The position numbers and the translations under genes were made by a program. From Streptomyces sp. ML-6 (GTDB lineage Bacteria; Actinomycetota; Actinomycetes; Streptomycetales; Streptomycetaceae), in assembly GCF_030116705.1 (NCBI RefSeq), contig NZ_JAOTIK010000005.1, positions 27,363-91,362 on the forward strand: a stretch of DNA of 64,000 nucleotides. Reading direction: 5' to 3'. This document shows positions 30,419 to 38,021 of this stretch, in pieces. Position 1 is the first letter of the stretch; each line of letters starts with the position of its first letter. The notes below the pieces were generated by a model. The model was given only the letters and a program-made list of their open reading frames with translations, searched no databases and was not told where the DNA came from.

Positions 30419-30550
30419 ATGCCCGACCTCCCCCAGCACGTCGCGAAGCCCGAGATGCCGCAGCAGCAACTCCCCAAGCCCGCGTACCGCGGCCTCTTCC
30501 TTGAACCCGCCATAGCCGACCCGCAGCCCGAGCCCGACTGCGATGAGTAG
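30419..30550 (+). CDS. Small Pro/Glu-rich protein
   Basis: A 43-residue product (starting PDLPQHVAKPEMPQQQLP after the initiator) with ACGGAGCC before the ATG. It lacks a recognisable domain. Its stop is 2 bases before the first parS-like inverted repeat, so it is the last gene before the partition module. Confidence 0.5.
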   Translation: MPDLPQHVAKPEMPQQQLPKPAYRGLFLEPAIADPQPEPDCDE

Positions 30551-30551
30551 A

Positions 30552-30661
30552 GCCGCGCGTCGGCGTATACCGCGGTATACGCACGGCGGGCGGCGAACCA
30601 GGAACCGGTGTACGCCTTCTGACGCCAAGGACGTATACCGCGGTATACGCCGACGCGCGGC
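30552..30661. promoter_or_regulatory. parS-like double site, 30-bp inverted repeat
   Basis: The 16-bp palindrome GTATACCGCGGTATAC occurs at 30565-30580 and 30633-30648. Each lies in a 30-bp sequence, and the two 30-bp copies (30552-30581 and 30632-30661) are perfect inverted repeats around a 50-base spacer. They lie about 100-200 bases upstream of parA, the usual place for a centromere and autoregulatory site. A third palindrome is inside parB. Confidence 0.85.
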
Positions 30662-30759
30662 ACCACCAGGGTGGTGCAAATGTCCGGGTCGATCATCTGC
30701 AATGCTGTTCCGGTCCGAGTACCGAGGACTCCTCGGGAAGCACACGGAAACGGAGCATC

Positions 30760-31422
30760 ATGACCTCCTCCATCCTCGTCGTATCCACCGACCCACAGGG
30801 CTCAACCATCTGGTGGGCAGACCGGATCGGCGACAATCTCCCCTTCGACTTCGCGACCGCCCACGAGGACCCCGAAAGTCTCGCGGAACTCAAGAACCTG
30901 GGCGCCGAGATCCACGTCATCGCGAACCAGAAGGGCGGAGTCGGTAAGACGACCACCACGGTCAACCTGGCAGCAATCACGCACGACGTCCTCGGGCACA
31001 GCGAGCAGCGACAGCACATCTTCATCGACACACCGGGCAGCCTCGAGAACGAGCACATCCTCGCGGCCGCGCTCGACATCGCCGATGACGTCCTGGTCCC
31101 ACTCCCCCCGGAGCCCCTCGCCTTCGACCCGACCGCCCGGACCATCACCCAGGTGATCGCGCCCCGCGGGCTCCCCTACAAGGTCGTCGTCAACGCCTGG
31201 GACCCCCGCGACGGCAAGGCCGACCGCGACGAAACCATCGAGTACATCGACGCGATGGGCTGGCCGCGCGCCAACACCGTCATCCGCCGCTACAAGATCC
31301 ACACCCGCGCAGCTGCCGAGGGCAAGGTCGTCACCCAGTACGCCGACAACGGCACCACCCTCCGGGCACGGGAGGACTACTTCCGGCTGGCGCTGGAGCT
31401 CGGGTACGGAGGTCGCCGCTGA
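30760..31422 (+). CDS. parA: ParA-like partition ATPase with swapped N-terminal segments
   Basis: A 220-residue ParA-type ATPase that would move plasmid copies along the nucleoid. All nucleotide-binding motifs are present but in the wrong order. The second element, ILVVSTDPQG (A' block, residues 5-14), comes first, and the P-loop KGGVGKTTTT (58-67) comes second. FIDTPGS (88-94) then follows normally. Residues 2-48 and 49-81 look exchanged relative to standard ParA. It is preceded by parS-like sites and overlaps ParB at TGATG. Function may be retained, altered or lost. Confidence 0.85.
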   Translation: MTSSILVVSTDPQGSTIWWADRIGDNLPFDFATAHEDPESLAELKNLGAEIHVIANQKGGVGKTTTTVNLAAITHDVLGHSEQRQHIFIDTPGSLENEHILAAALDIADDVLVPLPPEPLAFDPTARTITQVIAPRGLPYKVVVNAWDPRDGKADRDETIEYIDAMGWPRANTVIRRYKIHTRAAAEGKVVTQYADNGTTLRAREDYFRLALELGYGGRR

Positions 31423-32546
31423 TGGCCGGCCGACGAATCAGCCTGTCCGCCCTGGCCGGCGCAGCCGTGGAAAGCACTCCCGGCAGCAGCAAGCCCACCC
31501 TGGTGCACGTCGCACCCGACCAGGTCGCACCCACACCCCTGAACCCGCGGCAAGACTTCAACGAGACCCAGCTCGTAGAACTCGGCAACAGCATGCGCGG
31601 CGGCCAGCTCCAGCCGTGCGTCGGTGTCACCCGTGCCCGGTACGTGAAGCTGTTTCCCGAGCACGAGAGTCTGCTGCCCGACTGCCGCATTGTCATGGCG
31701 GCGGGGGAGCGGCGGTGGAAGGCCGCGCAGAAGGTCGGACTGGCGACCCTGGACGTCCACGTTCGCGAGGACATCGCTGAATCCAGGGTCAGGTTCCTCG
31801 CGGCCGTTCTCACGGAGAACGTCGAACGGGCGAACTTCAACTTCATCGAGGAAGCCCGCGGTCTTCAGCAGATGCTGGAGATGAGTGACGGGAACCAGAC
31901 GAAGGCTGCGGAGCAGCTGAACAAGTCCAAGCAGTGGTTCAGCCAGCGCATCGGAATCCTGCGGCTCTCGGAAGAGATGCAGGCCCTCGTTTTCGAGGGG
32001 AAGCTCACGGCGTTCCGGGAGATGCGTAAGTACTCGGCGCTTCCCGCCGACAAGCAGATGGCGGCCTGGCAGGCCGATCGGAAGGCAGCTGAGCAGAAGG
32101 AGGATCGGGCGAAGGTAACTGCCAGGGGCGCTACGAGCGCTCCGGCTCCTCGAGCTGAACCTGCTGTCGCGCCGCGGCCTTCTGAAGAACTGCCAGCCAC
32201 GGCTCCTGCGTATACCGCGGTATACACGCAGCCGTCCCCCACAGCTCCGACTTCCAGGAGCGAGCTGGATCAGGTGCCCGAGGAACCGACCCGGTCACTG
32301 CCAGAGCCCCGAGGGGGCAGCTCTGCCGAACAGCCCATCAACGTCCCGCAGAAGACGGCTCCGGAGACCGTCCATTCTGAGGGTTCACAACTGCTGCCAG
32401 GTATGTGGGAGCCGGGAGAGTGGGAGTCGGTGTTCGACGTGCTGATGACGCGGATGGGTGAGCTCGACCGGCATCGGCTGACCAAGCGGCTGCAGAAGGT
32501 CATGGAAGAGGAGCTGGCTACGGCTCCACCATCGAACCACCCATGA
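31422..32546 (+). CDS. parB: ParB-like centromere-binding protein
   Basis: A 374-residue ParB family protein. The N-terminal ParB/Sulfiredoxin-like domain shows LNPRQDF, a central AAGERRWKAAQKVG and LTENVERANFNFIEEARGLQQ; an HTH follows in NQTKAAEQLNKSKQWFSQRIGILRLSEEM. The C-terminal 150 residues are a low-complexity linker and a helical end (DRHRLTKRLQKVMEEEL) that may dimerise. A copy of its probable target palindrome lies inside the coding sequence, encoding AYTAVYT. Confidence 0.88.
   Translation: MAGRRISLSALAGAAVESTPGSSKPTLVHVAPDQVAPTPLNPRQDFNETQLVELGNSMRGGQLQPCVGVTRARYVKLFPEHESLLPDCRIVMAAGERRWKAAQKVGLATLDVHVREDIAESRVRFLAAVLTENVERANFNFIEEARGLQQMLEMSDGNQTKAAEQLNKSKQWFSQRIGILRLSEEMQALVFEGKLTAFREMRKYSALPADKQMAAWQADRKAAEQKEDRAKVTARGATSAPAPRAEPAVAPRPSEELPATAPAYTAVYTQPSPTAPTSRSELDQVPEEPTRSLPEPRGGSSAEQPINVPQKTAPETVHSEGSQLLPGMWEPGEWESVFDVLMTRMGELDRHRLTKRLQKVMEEELATAPPSNHP
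32210..32225. promoter_or_regulatory. Third parS-like palindrome, within parB
   Basis: GTATACCGCGGTATAC is identical to the two upstream sites and lies in the linker-coding part of parB. Such internal centromere copies can nucleate ParB spreading. Confidence 0.8.
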
Positions 32547-32566
32547 GAGCAGCGGCCTGACCGTTG

Positions 32567-32606
32567 CGGCCCCGTTCCTCCGCCTGGTGGTGGGGGAGCG
32601 GGGCCG
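32567..32606 (+). terminator. Terminator after parAB
   Basis: CGGCCCCG and CGGGGCCG pair around a 24-base loop with further internal complementarity, followed by TTT. It begins 20 bases past the parB stop. Confidence 0.7.
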
Positions 32607-33142
32607 TTTGTTGTATCCGGGCCGTCCTGGTCAGAATTCCGCCCCTTGGCCGGGTTTCCGGTCACACGGCCAGGTGACATCCGGCCCCGCTTCTTCCATG
32701 TCTCAGGGGCACCGGCTTGGGTGGGAGCGCCGTCACTCTGCCGGAGGTGACTGGCGGCGGGGGGAGAGGTGTTCTGCCCCCGCCTCACCGAAGACAGAAA
32801 CGTCCCGCTGCTACCTGCGTGGCGAGCTCCCGCACTACAATCACCGTTATCTGACGGGCCTGCCCGTGAGGTCTCAAGCCCCCGGCTCGAGGCGGGTCGT
32901 TGTCGGCACTTCGTCCCCCACGCTTCCGGGGGCTTCCTCATACCCTCGGCAGCCCAGCACGGCGGGAGAAGGGGTGTTCCTGGTGGGGTTGCAGGAACAT
33001 CAAAATCGGGAGCGTCTTACCCGCCGACCAGTAGAGGTGTCACAGTGGCACCCCCGGGACTGGACACCGGCAGCCATACCGGGGGAGACGGTGCTGCAAA
33101 TGCCGTCGCCCTTCCCGAGAGCCGGAGGAGCGGAGACGCCCC
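32607..33142. other. 536-base gap, no convincing gene
   Basis: Long open frames cross this stretch in several phases, but none keeps GC3 bias or has a clear ribosome site. A hairpin TGTTCCTG/CAGGAACA lies at 32975-32999. The tract probably carries the promoter and leader for the small gene at 33143. No tRNA-like clover leaf was seen. Confidence 0.5.
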
Positions 33143-33496
33143 ATGCCCTCAGCAGCAGACCCTGTCCCTCCGGTCACGTCCGGCAGCACAGGGAACATCA
33201 TCCGTCTCGACCGCCGACCCAGCCGCGGGCTCCGGCGCCGACGGACACCGCCCCCGCCTCTGCTGCACGCCGAGCCCACACCGCAGCAGCTCCTCGCCGA
33301 GACGATGGAGGCACACTTCCTGGCCCGGGGCAGCACCCTCACCGACGGGCCCACCGCGGACGCGTACAGGACGACCCTGGACGCGGTGCAGCTGATGCTC
33401 GACGGATCGCTCGCCGAACGCTTGCTGGGGGAGGACCAGCATCAGCACCTGAGCGGCATGCTCCTGGGGATGAGGGACGCCCCGGACGAACTGTGA
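33143..33496 (+). CDS. Hypothetical protein
   Basis: A 117-residue protein with a basic N-terminus (RLDRRPSRGLRRRRTP) and a helical C-terminal half (QQLLAETMEAHFLARGS, AYRTTLDAVQLMLDGSLAERLLG). GGAGCGGAGA lies upstream. It is isolated between the partition module and the next small gene. The family is not recognised, although similar small proteins occur on Streptomyces plasmids. Confidence 0.6.
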   Translation: MPSAADPVPPVTSGSTGNIIRLDRRPSRGLRRRRTPPPPLLHAEPTPQQLLAETMEAHFLARGSTLTDGPTADAYRTTLDAVQLMLDGSLAERLLGEDQHQHLSGMLLGMRDAPDEL

Positions 33497-33713
33497 ATAT
33501 GACGGGGTCAATGCGGGGCCAGTTGTGACGAATCGGCAACAGCCCCTCGCACACCGCTGATCCCTTAGCACTTTCCGTTCAACTCGCGACAATCCCATGC
33601 CAAACTGGGGCGTCCGGAATCACCCGGAGTGACAGCCTCCGGCCACCGGCGCGCGCCCGGCACACAAACCGTCACGCACCGCGCCCCAGGCCGGATTACG
33701 GGACGGGGACAGC

Positions 33714-34253
33714 ATGAGCACGGGAGCCGACAACACCACCGCACACCGCCTCAGCCTCCTCCAGGCCGAGTTCGTGGAGCATCCCCGTACCGGGCCGGGC
33801 GACGGGCGCACCCAGCGCCCCGCCCACTCCCCCGCCCCCCTGAACCTGGCCGTCGTCGACCGGATCCGTGCCGCGGTCCGCGAAGTCGAGGAGCACACCC
33901 GGGCCGAAGCCCCCGGCGCCGGCCCGTTCACCGGCGAGGCGAGCCGCGTCTACGACTGGGCCCGCAGCCGCACCGCCCACCTCGGCGCCGAACGCCAGCA
34001 GGCCCGCGAAGCGATCATCTACCGGCAAGGTCTCGAACACGCCATCGCCACAGGCGACACCACCGTCGTGCGCCGCCACCCCTGCCCCGAGTGCGGATGC
34101 TGGGGCCTGTACTGGCGCGAGGCGACCCAGCGCGCAGTCTGCGTCAACCACTACTGCGTCGACGACGACGGCCTGTCCCACACATGGACGCTGGCCTACC
34201 TCGCCCAGCAGCACATCGCCAGCAAAACGGCTGTCCGGCACAGCGCAACCTGA
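33714..34253 (+). CDS. Hypothetical protein with C-terminal zinc-ribbon-like motif
   Basis: A 179-residue protein. A helical N-terminal half (AVVDRIRAAVREVEEHTRAEA; ASRVYDWARSRTAHLG) leads to a cysteine cluster, PCPECGCWGLYWREATQRAVCVNHYC, suited to zinc, then a short helix. GGGACAGC precedes the ATG. It resembles small plasmid or phage proteins of Streptomyces of unknown role. There are about 220 non-coding bases upstream with no strong motif. Confidence 0.65.
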   Translation: MSTGADNTTAHRLSLLQAEFVEHPRTGPGDGRTQRPAHSPAPLNLAVVDRIRAAVREVEEHTRAEAPGAGPFTGEASRVYDWARSRTAHLGAERQQAREAIIYRQGLEHAIATGDTTVVRRHPCPECGCWGLYWREATQRAVCVNHYCVDDDGLSHTWTLAYLAQQHIASKTAVRHSAT

Positions 34254-34396
34254 CCGCGCCCTTGGCGGTCTACCTGGCATCACCGCATTCTCATCACGCA
34301 CACCAGCGGATTCTCTGAATCCCTCTCCACCCTTCACCCCCCTGTATCGGCCGCCGGAGCTGCGAACGATGGCCGTCGAGACCGGGAGCACCCCGC

Positions 34397-34621
34397 ATGG
34401 CCATACAGTCGATCGTCCCGTACACGGTCGCCGGCGACATGATGACCCTCGAGGAGATCAGCACCCAGTTGAAGACCACCGGCCACCCCGCCTCGGTCTC
34501 CACTATTCGACGATGGATAGAGCGGGACGGCCTGCGCACCGAGCGGTACCGCCGCCGGGACTACGTGAGCTACAGCGACATCCTGCTGGCTCACCAGGAA
34601 GCCGTCGCCCGCAGAGGCTGA
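34397..34621 (+). CDS. Excisionase-like HTH protein
   Basis: A 74-residue HTH protein: MTLEEISTQLKTTGHPASVSTIRRWIERDGLRTERYRRRDYVSYSDILLAH, the helix-turn-helix-wing pattern of MerR/Xis-type small regulators. It is a monocistronic gene closed by a hairpin, next to the operator-promoter at 34.7 kb. It could be a second recombination directionality factor or a local regulator. Confidence 0.7.
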   Translation: MAIQSIVPYTVAGDMMTLEEISTQLKTTGHPASVSTIRRWIERDGLRTERYRRRDYVSYSDILLAHQEAVARRG

Positions 34622-34643
34622 CCACCGACACCCTTTCCCTGAG

Positions 34644-34676
34644 AGCCCTCGCCCGGATGCGTCCGGGGCGGGGGCT
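34644..34676 (+). terminator. Hairpin terminator
   Basis: AGCCCTCGCCCGGA pairs with TCCGGGGCGGGGGCT around TGCG with one wobble and a small bulge, followed by TTTCT. It ends the HTH gene just before the regulated promoter. Confidence 0.75.
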
Positions 34677-34695
34677 TTCTGCTTGCCCCCACACA

Positions 34696-34755
34696 TTCCT
34701 ATTGCGCACGCAATAGAACTTGGGCTAGCCTGGCAGAGCCGACAGCGACCCACCC
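34696..34755 (+). promoter_or_regulatory. Operator-promoter copy 1
   Basis: ATTGCGCACGCAAT (34701-34714) overlaps the -35 TTGCGC, with TAGCCT 18 bases later as -10. The 60 bases match the region at 41684-41743 nearly throughout, including TTGGGCTAG, CTGGCAGAGCCGACA and CGACCCACCC. It drives the operon from 34797 to 41609. Confidence 0.8.
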
Positions 34756-34796
34756 ACCCGGGAAAGGGCCACAGCACCCACTCCAGGAGCCCCGCC

Positions 34797-35141
34797 ATGA
34801 GCGTGATCAGCCCTGCCCGCACACGCCCCGCCCCCGTCAACTACGACGCCCTCAACACCAGCCAGCAGAACCTCTTCGACCAGCTCATGGACCGGGCCGA
34901 CAACACCACCTCCGCCGCCGAATACGAGGCCCTCATGGCCGCCCTGATCGCCATCACCGGCATCACCGGGGTCCGCTACAACGAGATCCTCAAGTGCGCC
35001 TGCCCCGCCTGCATCTGCGGCCGCATCTTCGACGCCGACGACCCCGACGCCCTCGTCACCGAAGCACCCGACGGCTACAACCTCGGCCGGCTCCAGTGCC
35101 CCGACTGCGCTGACGACCACCCCCGGCCCGTCGAGGACTGA
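34797..35141 (+). CDS. First gene of regulated operon, zinc-ribbon-like
   Basis: A 114-residue protein with a helical first half (NTSQQNLFDQLMDRADNTTSAAEYEALMAALIAITG) and a cysteine cluster (CACPACICGRIF, CPDCADDHP) likely to bind zinc. CCAGGAGC precedes the ATG. It is the first gene after the operator-promoter, so it is probably made early after derepression. The function is unknown. Confidence 0.7.
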   Translation: MSVISPARTRPAPVNYDALNTSQQNLFDQLMDRADNTTSAAEYEALMAALIAITGITGVRYNEILKCACPACICGRIFDADDPDALVTEAPDGYNLGRLQCPDCADDHPRPVED

Positions 35142-35245
35142 TCCCGAACTCCCCGGCCCCGAGTCGAGCACCACACCCGATGGGTGCGCAGTAGCTCCCG
35201 GGGCCGGGTGCCCAACCACCACACACGCCGTATTGGGAGACACCC

Positions 35246-35680
35246 ATGTCCAGCACCGGCACCGTCCTCCGCACCGCCGCCCACATCCTCAACCACTCCG
35301 GCCTCCACACCGGCCCCCAGTTCGCCACCGCCGACGGCCGCCTCGACATCACCGCCGCCATCTTCCGCGCCGTCACCGGCCGCACCCCGAACTGCTTCCT
35401 CACCGACGAGGACTACTCCCTCCTCCAGATCCGCATGTGCGAGCCCGCCATGGACGCCATCCGCATGCTGTCCGCGGTCCTTCCGACCCTGCCTCCCACC
35501 GACCCCAGCACCGGTACTGACGACCACATCGAGCACATCTGTCACTGGGCCGCCACCCCCGCATGGAACGGCACCCCTGACAAGCAGCCGCCGACCATGC
35601 CCGAGGTCATCGGCGCCATCCTCCGCGCCGCCCAGGCCGCCGACGCCCTCACCGCCGCCCCGCACCAGAACGCCGCCTGA
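35246..35680 (+). CDS. DUF6197-like protein
   Basis: A 144-residue protein. The blocks VLRTAAHILNHSGLHTGPQF and GRLDITAAIFRAVTGR resemble the DUF6197 family of actinobacterial and phage proteins. The rest is helical (MPEVIGAILRAAQAADAL). TTGGGAGA lies upstream. In the intergenic space before it, CCCCGGCCCCGAG and CTCCCGGGGCCGGG form a hairpin that may cap the previous message. Confidence 0.65.
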   Translation: MSSTGTVLRTAAHILNHSGLHTGPQFATADGRLDITAAIFRAVTGRTPNCFLTDEDYSLLQIRMCEPAMDAIRMLSAVLPTLPPTDPSTGTDDHIEHICHWAATPAWNGTPDKQPPTMPEVIGAILRAAQAADALTAAPHQNAA

Positions 35681-35721
35681 CCAACCCGTCCTCCGCACCA
35701 CCGCCCAGAACGGACCCCGCC

Positions 35722-35949
35722 ATGACCACCATGACCCTGACCCTCGCCGACACGGACGGCCCCGACGGAAGCTGGACCACCGGTTACACCGACGGCGAAC
35801 TCGCCGCGATGACCGGACTCTCCTCCCGCCGCATCCACGCCCGCGCCGCCATGGCCGACGACTACGACCCGGACTACGCCACCGGCCTCATCGACGGCTA
35901 CCTCCACACCATCGCCGTCAACGCCGCACGCATGGGCGGTGCCGCATGA
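35722..35949 (+). CDS. Small hypothetical protein
   Basis: A 75-residue acidic protein (DGPDGSWTTGYTDGELAAMTGLSSRRIHARAAMADDYDPDYATGLIDGYLH) with no cysteines. It overlaps the next gene at its stop. The family is not recognised. Confidence 0.62.
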   Translation: MTTMTLTLADTDGPDGSWTTGYTDGELAAMTGLSSRRIHARAAMADDYDPDYATGLIDGYLHTIAVNAARMGGAA

Positions 35950-36293
35950 GCGCCCCGATGACGCCGGATGCGGCGCTGGCCCGGCTGCGGCAGTACGGCG
36001 AGCGCACGTCGACGTGGTCGACCGCGACGTACAACGACGGTACGGAGAAGGCGCTTCACGAGATCGCGCTGACGCTGGCCGCCGAGGTGGAGCAGCTGCG
36101 GGCCCGGGGCGACGAGTTGGAGGCACAGCGGGCCGCGGTCCTCGCCCTGCACCGGAAGCACGCGGACTCGAACCACTGCTTCGCCGACGACGAGATGTGG
36201 CCGTGCAACACCCGCGCCGCGCTGGCCCCCATGGATGACCTGCACGACTCCCCGCTGTCCCACGACACCGCCAAGGCGGCGAAGCCCCGATGA
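35946..36293 (+). CDS. Coiled-coil hypothetical protein
   Basis: A 115-residue protein. Its middle is a coiled coil (EIALTLAAEVEQLRARGDELEAQRAAVLALHRKHA), followed by NHCFADDEMWPCNTRAAL with two cysteines. This layout recurs in many Streptomyces phage and plasmid proteins of unknown role. It overlaps neighbours at both ends by 4 bases. Confidence 0.65.
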   Translation: MSAPMTPDAALARLRQYGERTSTWSTATYNDGTEKALHEIALTLAAEVEQLRARGDELEAQRAAVLALHRKHADSNHCFADDEMWPCNTRAALAPMDDLHDSPLSHDTAKAAKPR

Positions 36294-37093
36294 GCGCCCG
36301 CGCCCACGGCACCTACGTGAAGTACAAGCTCGACGGCTGCCGCTGCTATCCGTGCTGCTGGGGCGAAGCTCAGTACCGGGCGAACCGGGCACGGGCCATC
36401 GCGTACGGCACCTGGCAGCCCTACGTTGACGCCGAACCCGTCCGCGCTCACGTTAAGACGCTCAGCGAGTTCGGTATCGGCTGGATGCGCCTCGCCCGCC
36501 TCGCCAGCGTCCCGCGCGGCACCGTATCCAAGCTCCTGTACGGCGACCCAAGCCGCGGCATGAGCCCGTCGAAACGCCTTCTCCCGAAGAACGCCACCGC
36601 ACTCCTCAGCATTGAACCGACACTCGACAACCTCGGTGCAGCGGCCCGCATCGACGGCACCGGAACCCGGCGCCGACTGCAGGCACTCGTGGCAGCCGGA
36701 TGGCCCCAGGTCCGGCTGGCCGACGGCCTCGGAATTGACCGAGGGAACTTCGGCAAGACCGTGCACGGCGACCAGCAGGTGAAGGCCAGCACCGCCCGCG
36801 CAGCCATGGCCCTTTACGACCAGCTGTGGCGAGCCGACCCCCGCGCCCACGGCGTACGGCCGCACGTCTACGACCGAACCCGGCACCAAGCCGCCGAAGC
36901 GCACTGGGCACCAGTCGGCGCATGGGACGACGACACCATCGACGACCCCACGGCCTACCCCGACTGGACCGGGCGCTGTGGCACCCCTGACGGGTGCCAC
37001 GAGCACTACCGACTCCACATCCCTGTCTGCGCCCCTTGTCGACAAGCCCGAGCCGAACACCGAGCTCAGCTTCGATCCCTGCAGGCCGCCTGA
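36290..37093 (+). CDS. DNA-binding-like protein with repeated HTH segments
   Basis: A 267-residue protein. An N-terminal CRCYPCCW cluster is followed by two HTH-like segments (LARLASVPRGTVSKLLYGDPS near 65-85, and VRLADGLGIDRGNFGKTVHGDQQV near 140-160). The C-terminus has CGTPDGCHEH and CAPCRQARAEH. This composition is shared by a family of actinophage proteins thought to bind DNA. It may control phage replication genes, but that is inferred. Confidence 0.65.
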   Translation: MSARAHGTYVKYKLDGCRCYPCCWGEAQYRANRARAIAYGTWQPYVDAEPVRAHVKTLSEFGIGWMRLARLASVPRGTVSKLLYGDPSRGMSPSKRLLPKNATALLSIEPTLDNLGAAARIDGTGTRRRLQALVAAGWPQVRLADGLGIDRGNFGKTVHGDQQVKASTARAAMALYDQLWRADPRAHGVRPHVYDRTRHQAAEAHWAPVGAWDDDTIDDPTAYPDWTGRCGTPDGCHEHYRLHIPVCAPCRQARAEHRAQLRSLQAA

Positions 37094-37109
37094 AGCCCCG
37101 GAAGAACCC

Positions 37110-37241
37110 GTGACCTGGCCCACCGCACCCGAACTCATCGCGCTCGTGCTGGGAGCCGTAGCCATCGCCATGATCTGCGCCTCCCAGCACGGCATCGGCA
37201 CCACCAACCCGCAAGACCCGCTGGACGGAGACACCCCGTGA
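37110..37241 (+). CDS. Small membrane protein
   Basis: A 43-residue product starting at GTG with GGAAGAA upstream. One hydrophobic segment (PELIALVLGAVAIAMICAS) is followed by a short polar tail. Its stop overlaps the next GTG. The function is unknown. Confidence 0.5.
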   Translation: MTWPTAPELIALVLGAVAIAMICASQHGIGTTNPQDPLDGDTP

Positions 37242-37603
37242 CCGACCACCCCGACCAGACCTACATCGCCATCCTCGGCGCCGCCCTCGCCCAAGCCAAC
37301 CTCAACGCCCTCATCCTCGCCGAGAACGGCACCCACCAACTCGGCCGCCCCCACCCCGCACACCCCGGCTACCGCATCTGGAACGGCAACCTCTGCCGCA
37401 TCGGCCACCACGACAAGGGCGCCTTCGTCCTCGAGGTCAACGCCATCCTCCCCGGCCGCATGTACGCCGACATGGCCCACCACCAGCACGCCCGACTCAC
37501 CAACGACGGCACCTGGACCCGCTGCACAGCCACCGCCGACGGAGCCATCCCCATCACCCTCGCCATCACCCAGACCCGCGACCAGGAGGCCGACCGTGGG
37601 TAA
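37238..37603 (+). CDS. Hypothetical protein
   Basis: A 121-residue protein starting at GTG. Segments IAILGAALAQANLNALILAENG and RIWNGNLCRIGHHDKGAFVLEVNAILPGRMYADMAHHQ suggest an alpha/beta fold with many His residues. It overlaps the HNH gene start by 8 bases. The family is not recognised. Confidence 0.62.
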   Translation: MTDHPDQTYIAILGAALAQANLNALILAENGTHQLGRPHPAHPGYRIWNGNLCRIGHHDKGAFVLEVNAILPGRMYADMAHHQHARLTNDGTWTRCTATADGAIPITLAITQTRDQEADRG

Positions 37604-38021
37604 GCGCGGATCGCAGCCCGGCGAGAGCAACCCCAATTGGAAGGGCGGTCGCACGGTCGCCTCCAACGGCTACGTGCTCGTCAAGCGCCCCGATCACCAC
37701 CGAGCCGATGGCCGCGGATACGTCTACGAACACATCCTCGTTGCCGAGCAGGCAATAGGCCGGCCCATACCCAGGGGCGAGCAGGTCCACCACAAGAACC
37801 ACATCAAGACCGACAACCGACCCGAGAACCTCGAGGTCAAGGCGAGCGCTGCCCATCACCAGTACGAGCACCGGAAGCGCACCGACCTCCGAGAGCTGGG
37901 CGAGCCCAACACCACCATCAGCTGCGCCTGCGGATGTGGCAAGACCTTCCTCCGCTACGACCCGACCAACCGCCCTCGTCGGTTCATCAGCGGCCACAAC
38001 TTGAGGAGTCAGACGTCATGA
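37596..38021 (+). CDS. HNH endonuclease (homing type)
   Basis: A 141-residue nuclease. GSQPGESNPNWKGGR is the NUMOD-like start common to free-standing phage HNH proteins. RADGRGYVYEHILVAEQAIGRPIPRGEQVHHKNHIKTDNRPENLEV is the HNH core, with VHH, N and N as metal and catalytic residues. A C-terminal CACGCGKTF is zinc-like. Such genes are often selfish homing elements that insert next to, or inside, phage genes. Confidence 0.88.
   Translation: MGKRGSQPGESNPNWKGGRTVASNGYVLVKRPDHHRADGRGYVYEHILVAEQAIGRPIPRGEQVHHKNHIKTDNRPENLEVKASAAHHQYEHRKRTDLRELGEPNTTISCACGCGKTFLRYDPTNRPRRFISGHNLRSQTS

Noticed and set aside
32840..32910. Possible tRNA-like segment
   Set aside because: Some paired segments are present but no anticodon stem, TPsiC loop or acceptor stem could be assembled. 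No convincing tRNA was seen anywhere in the window.
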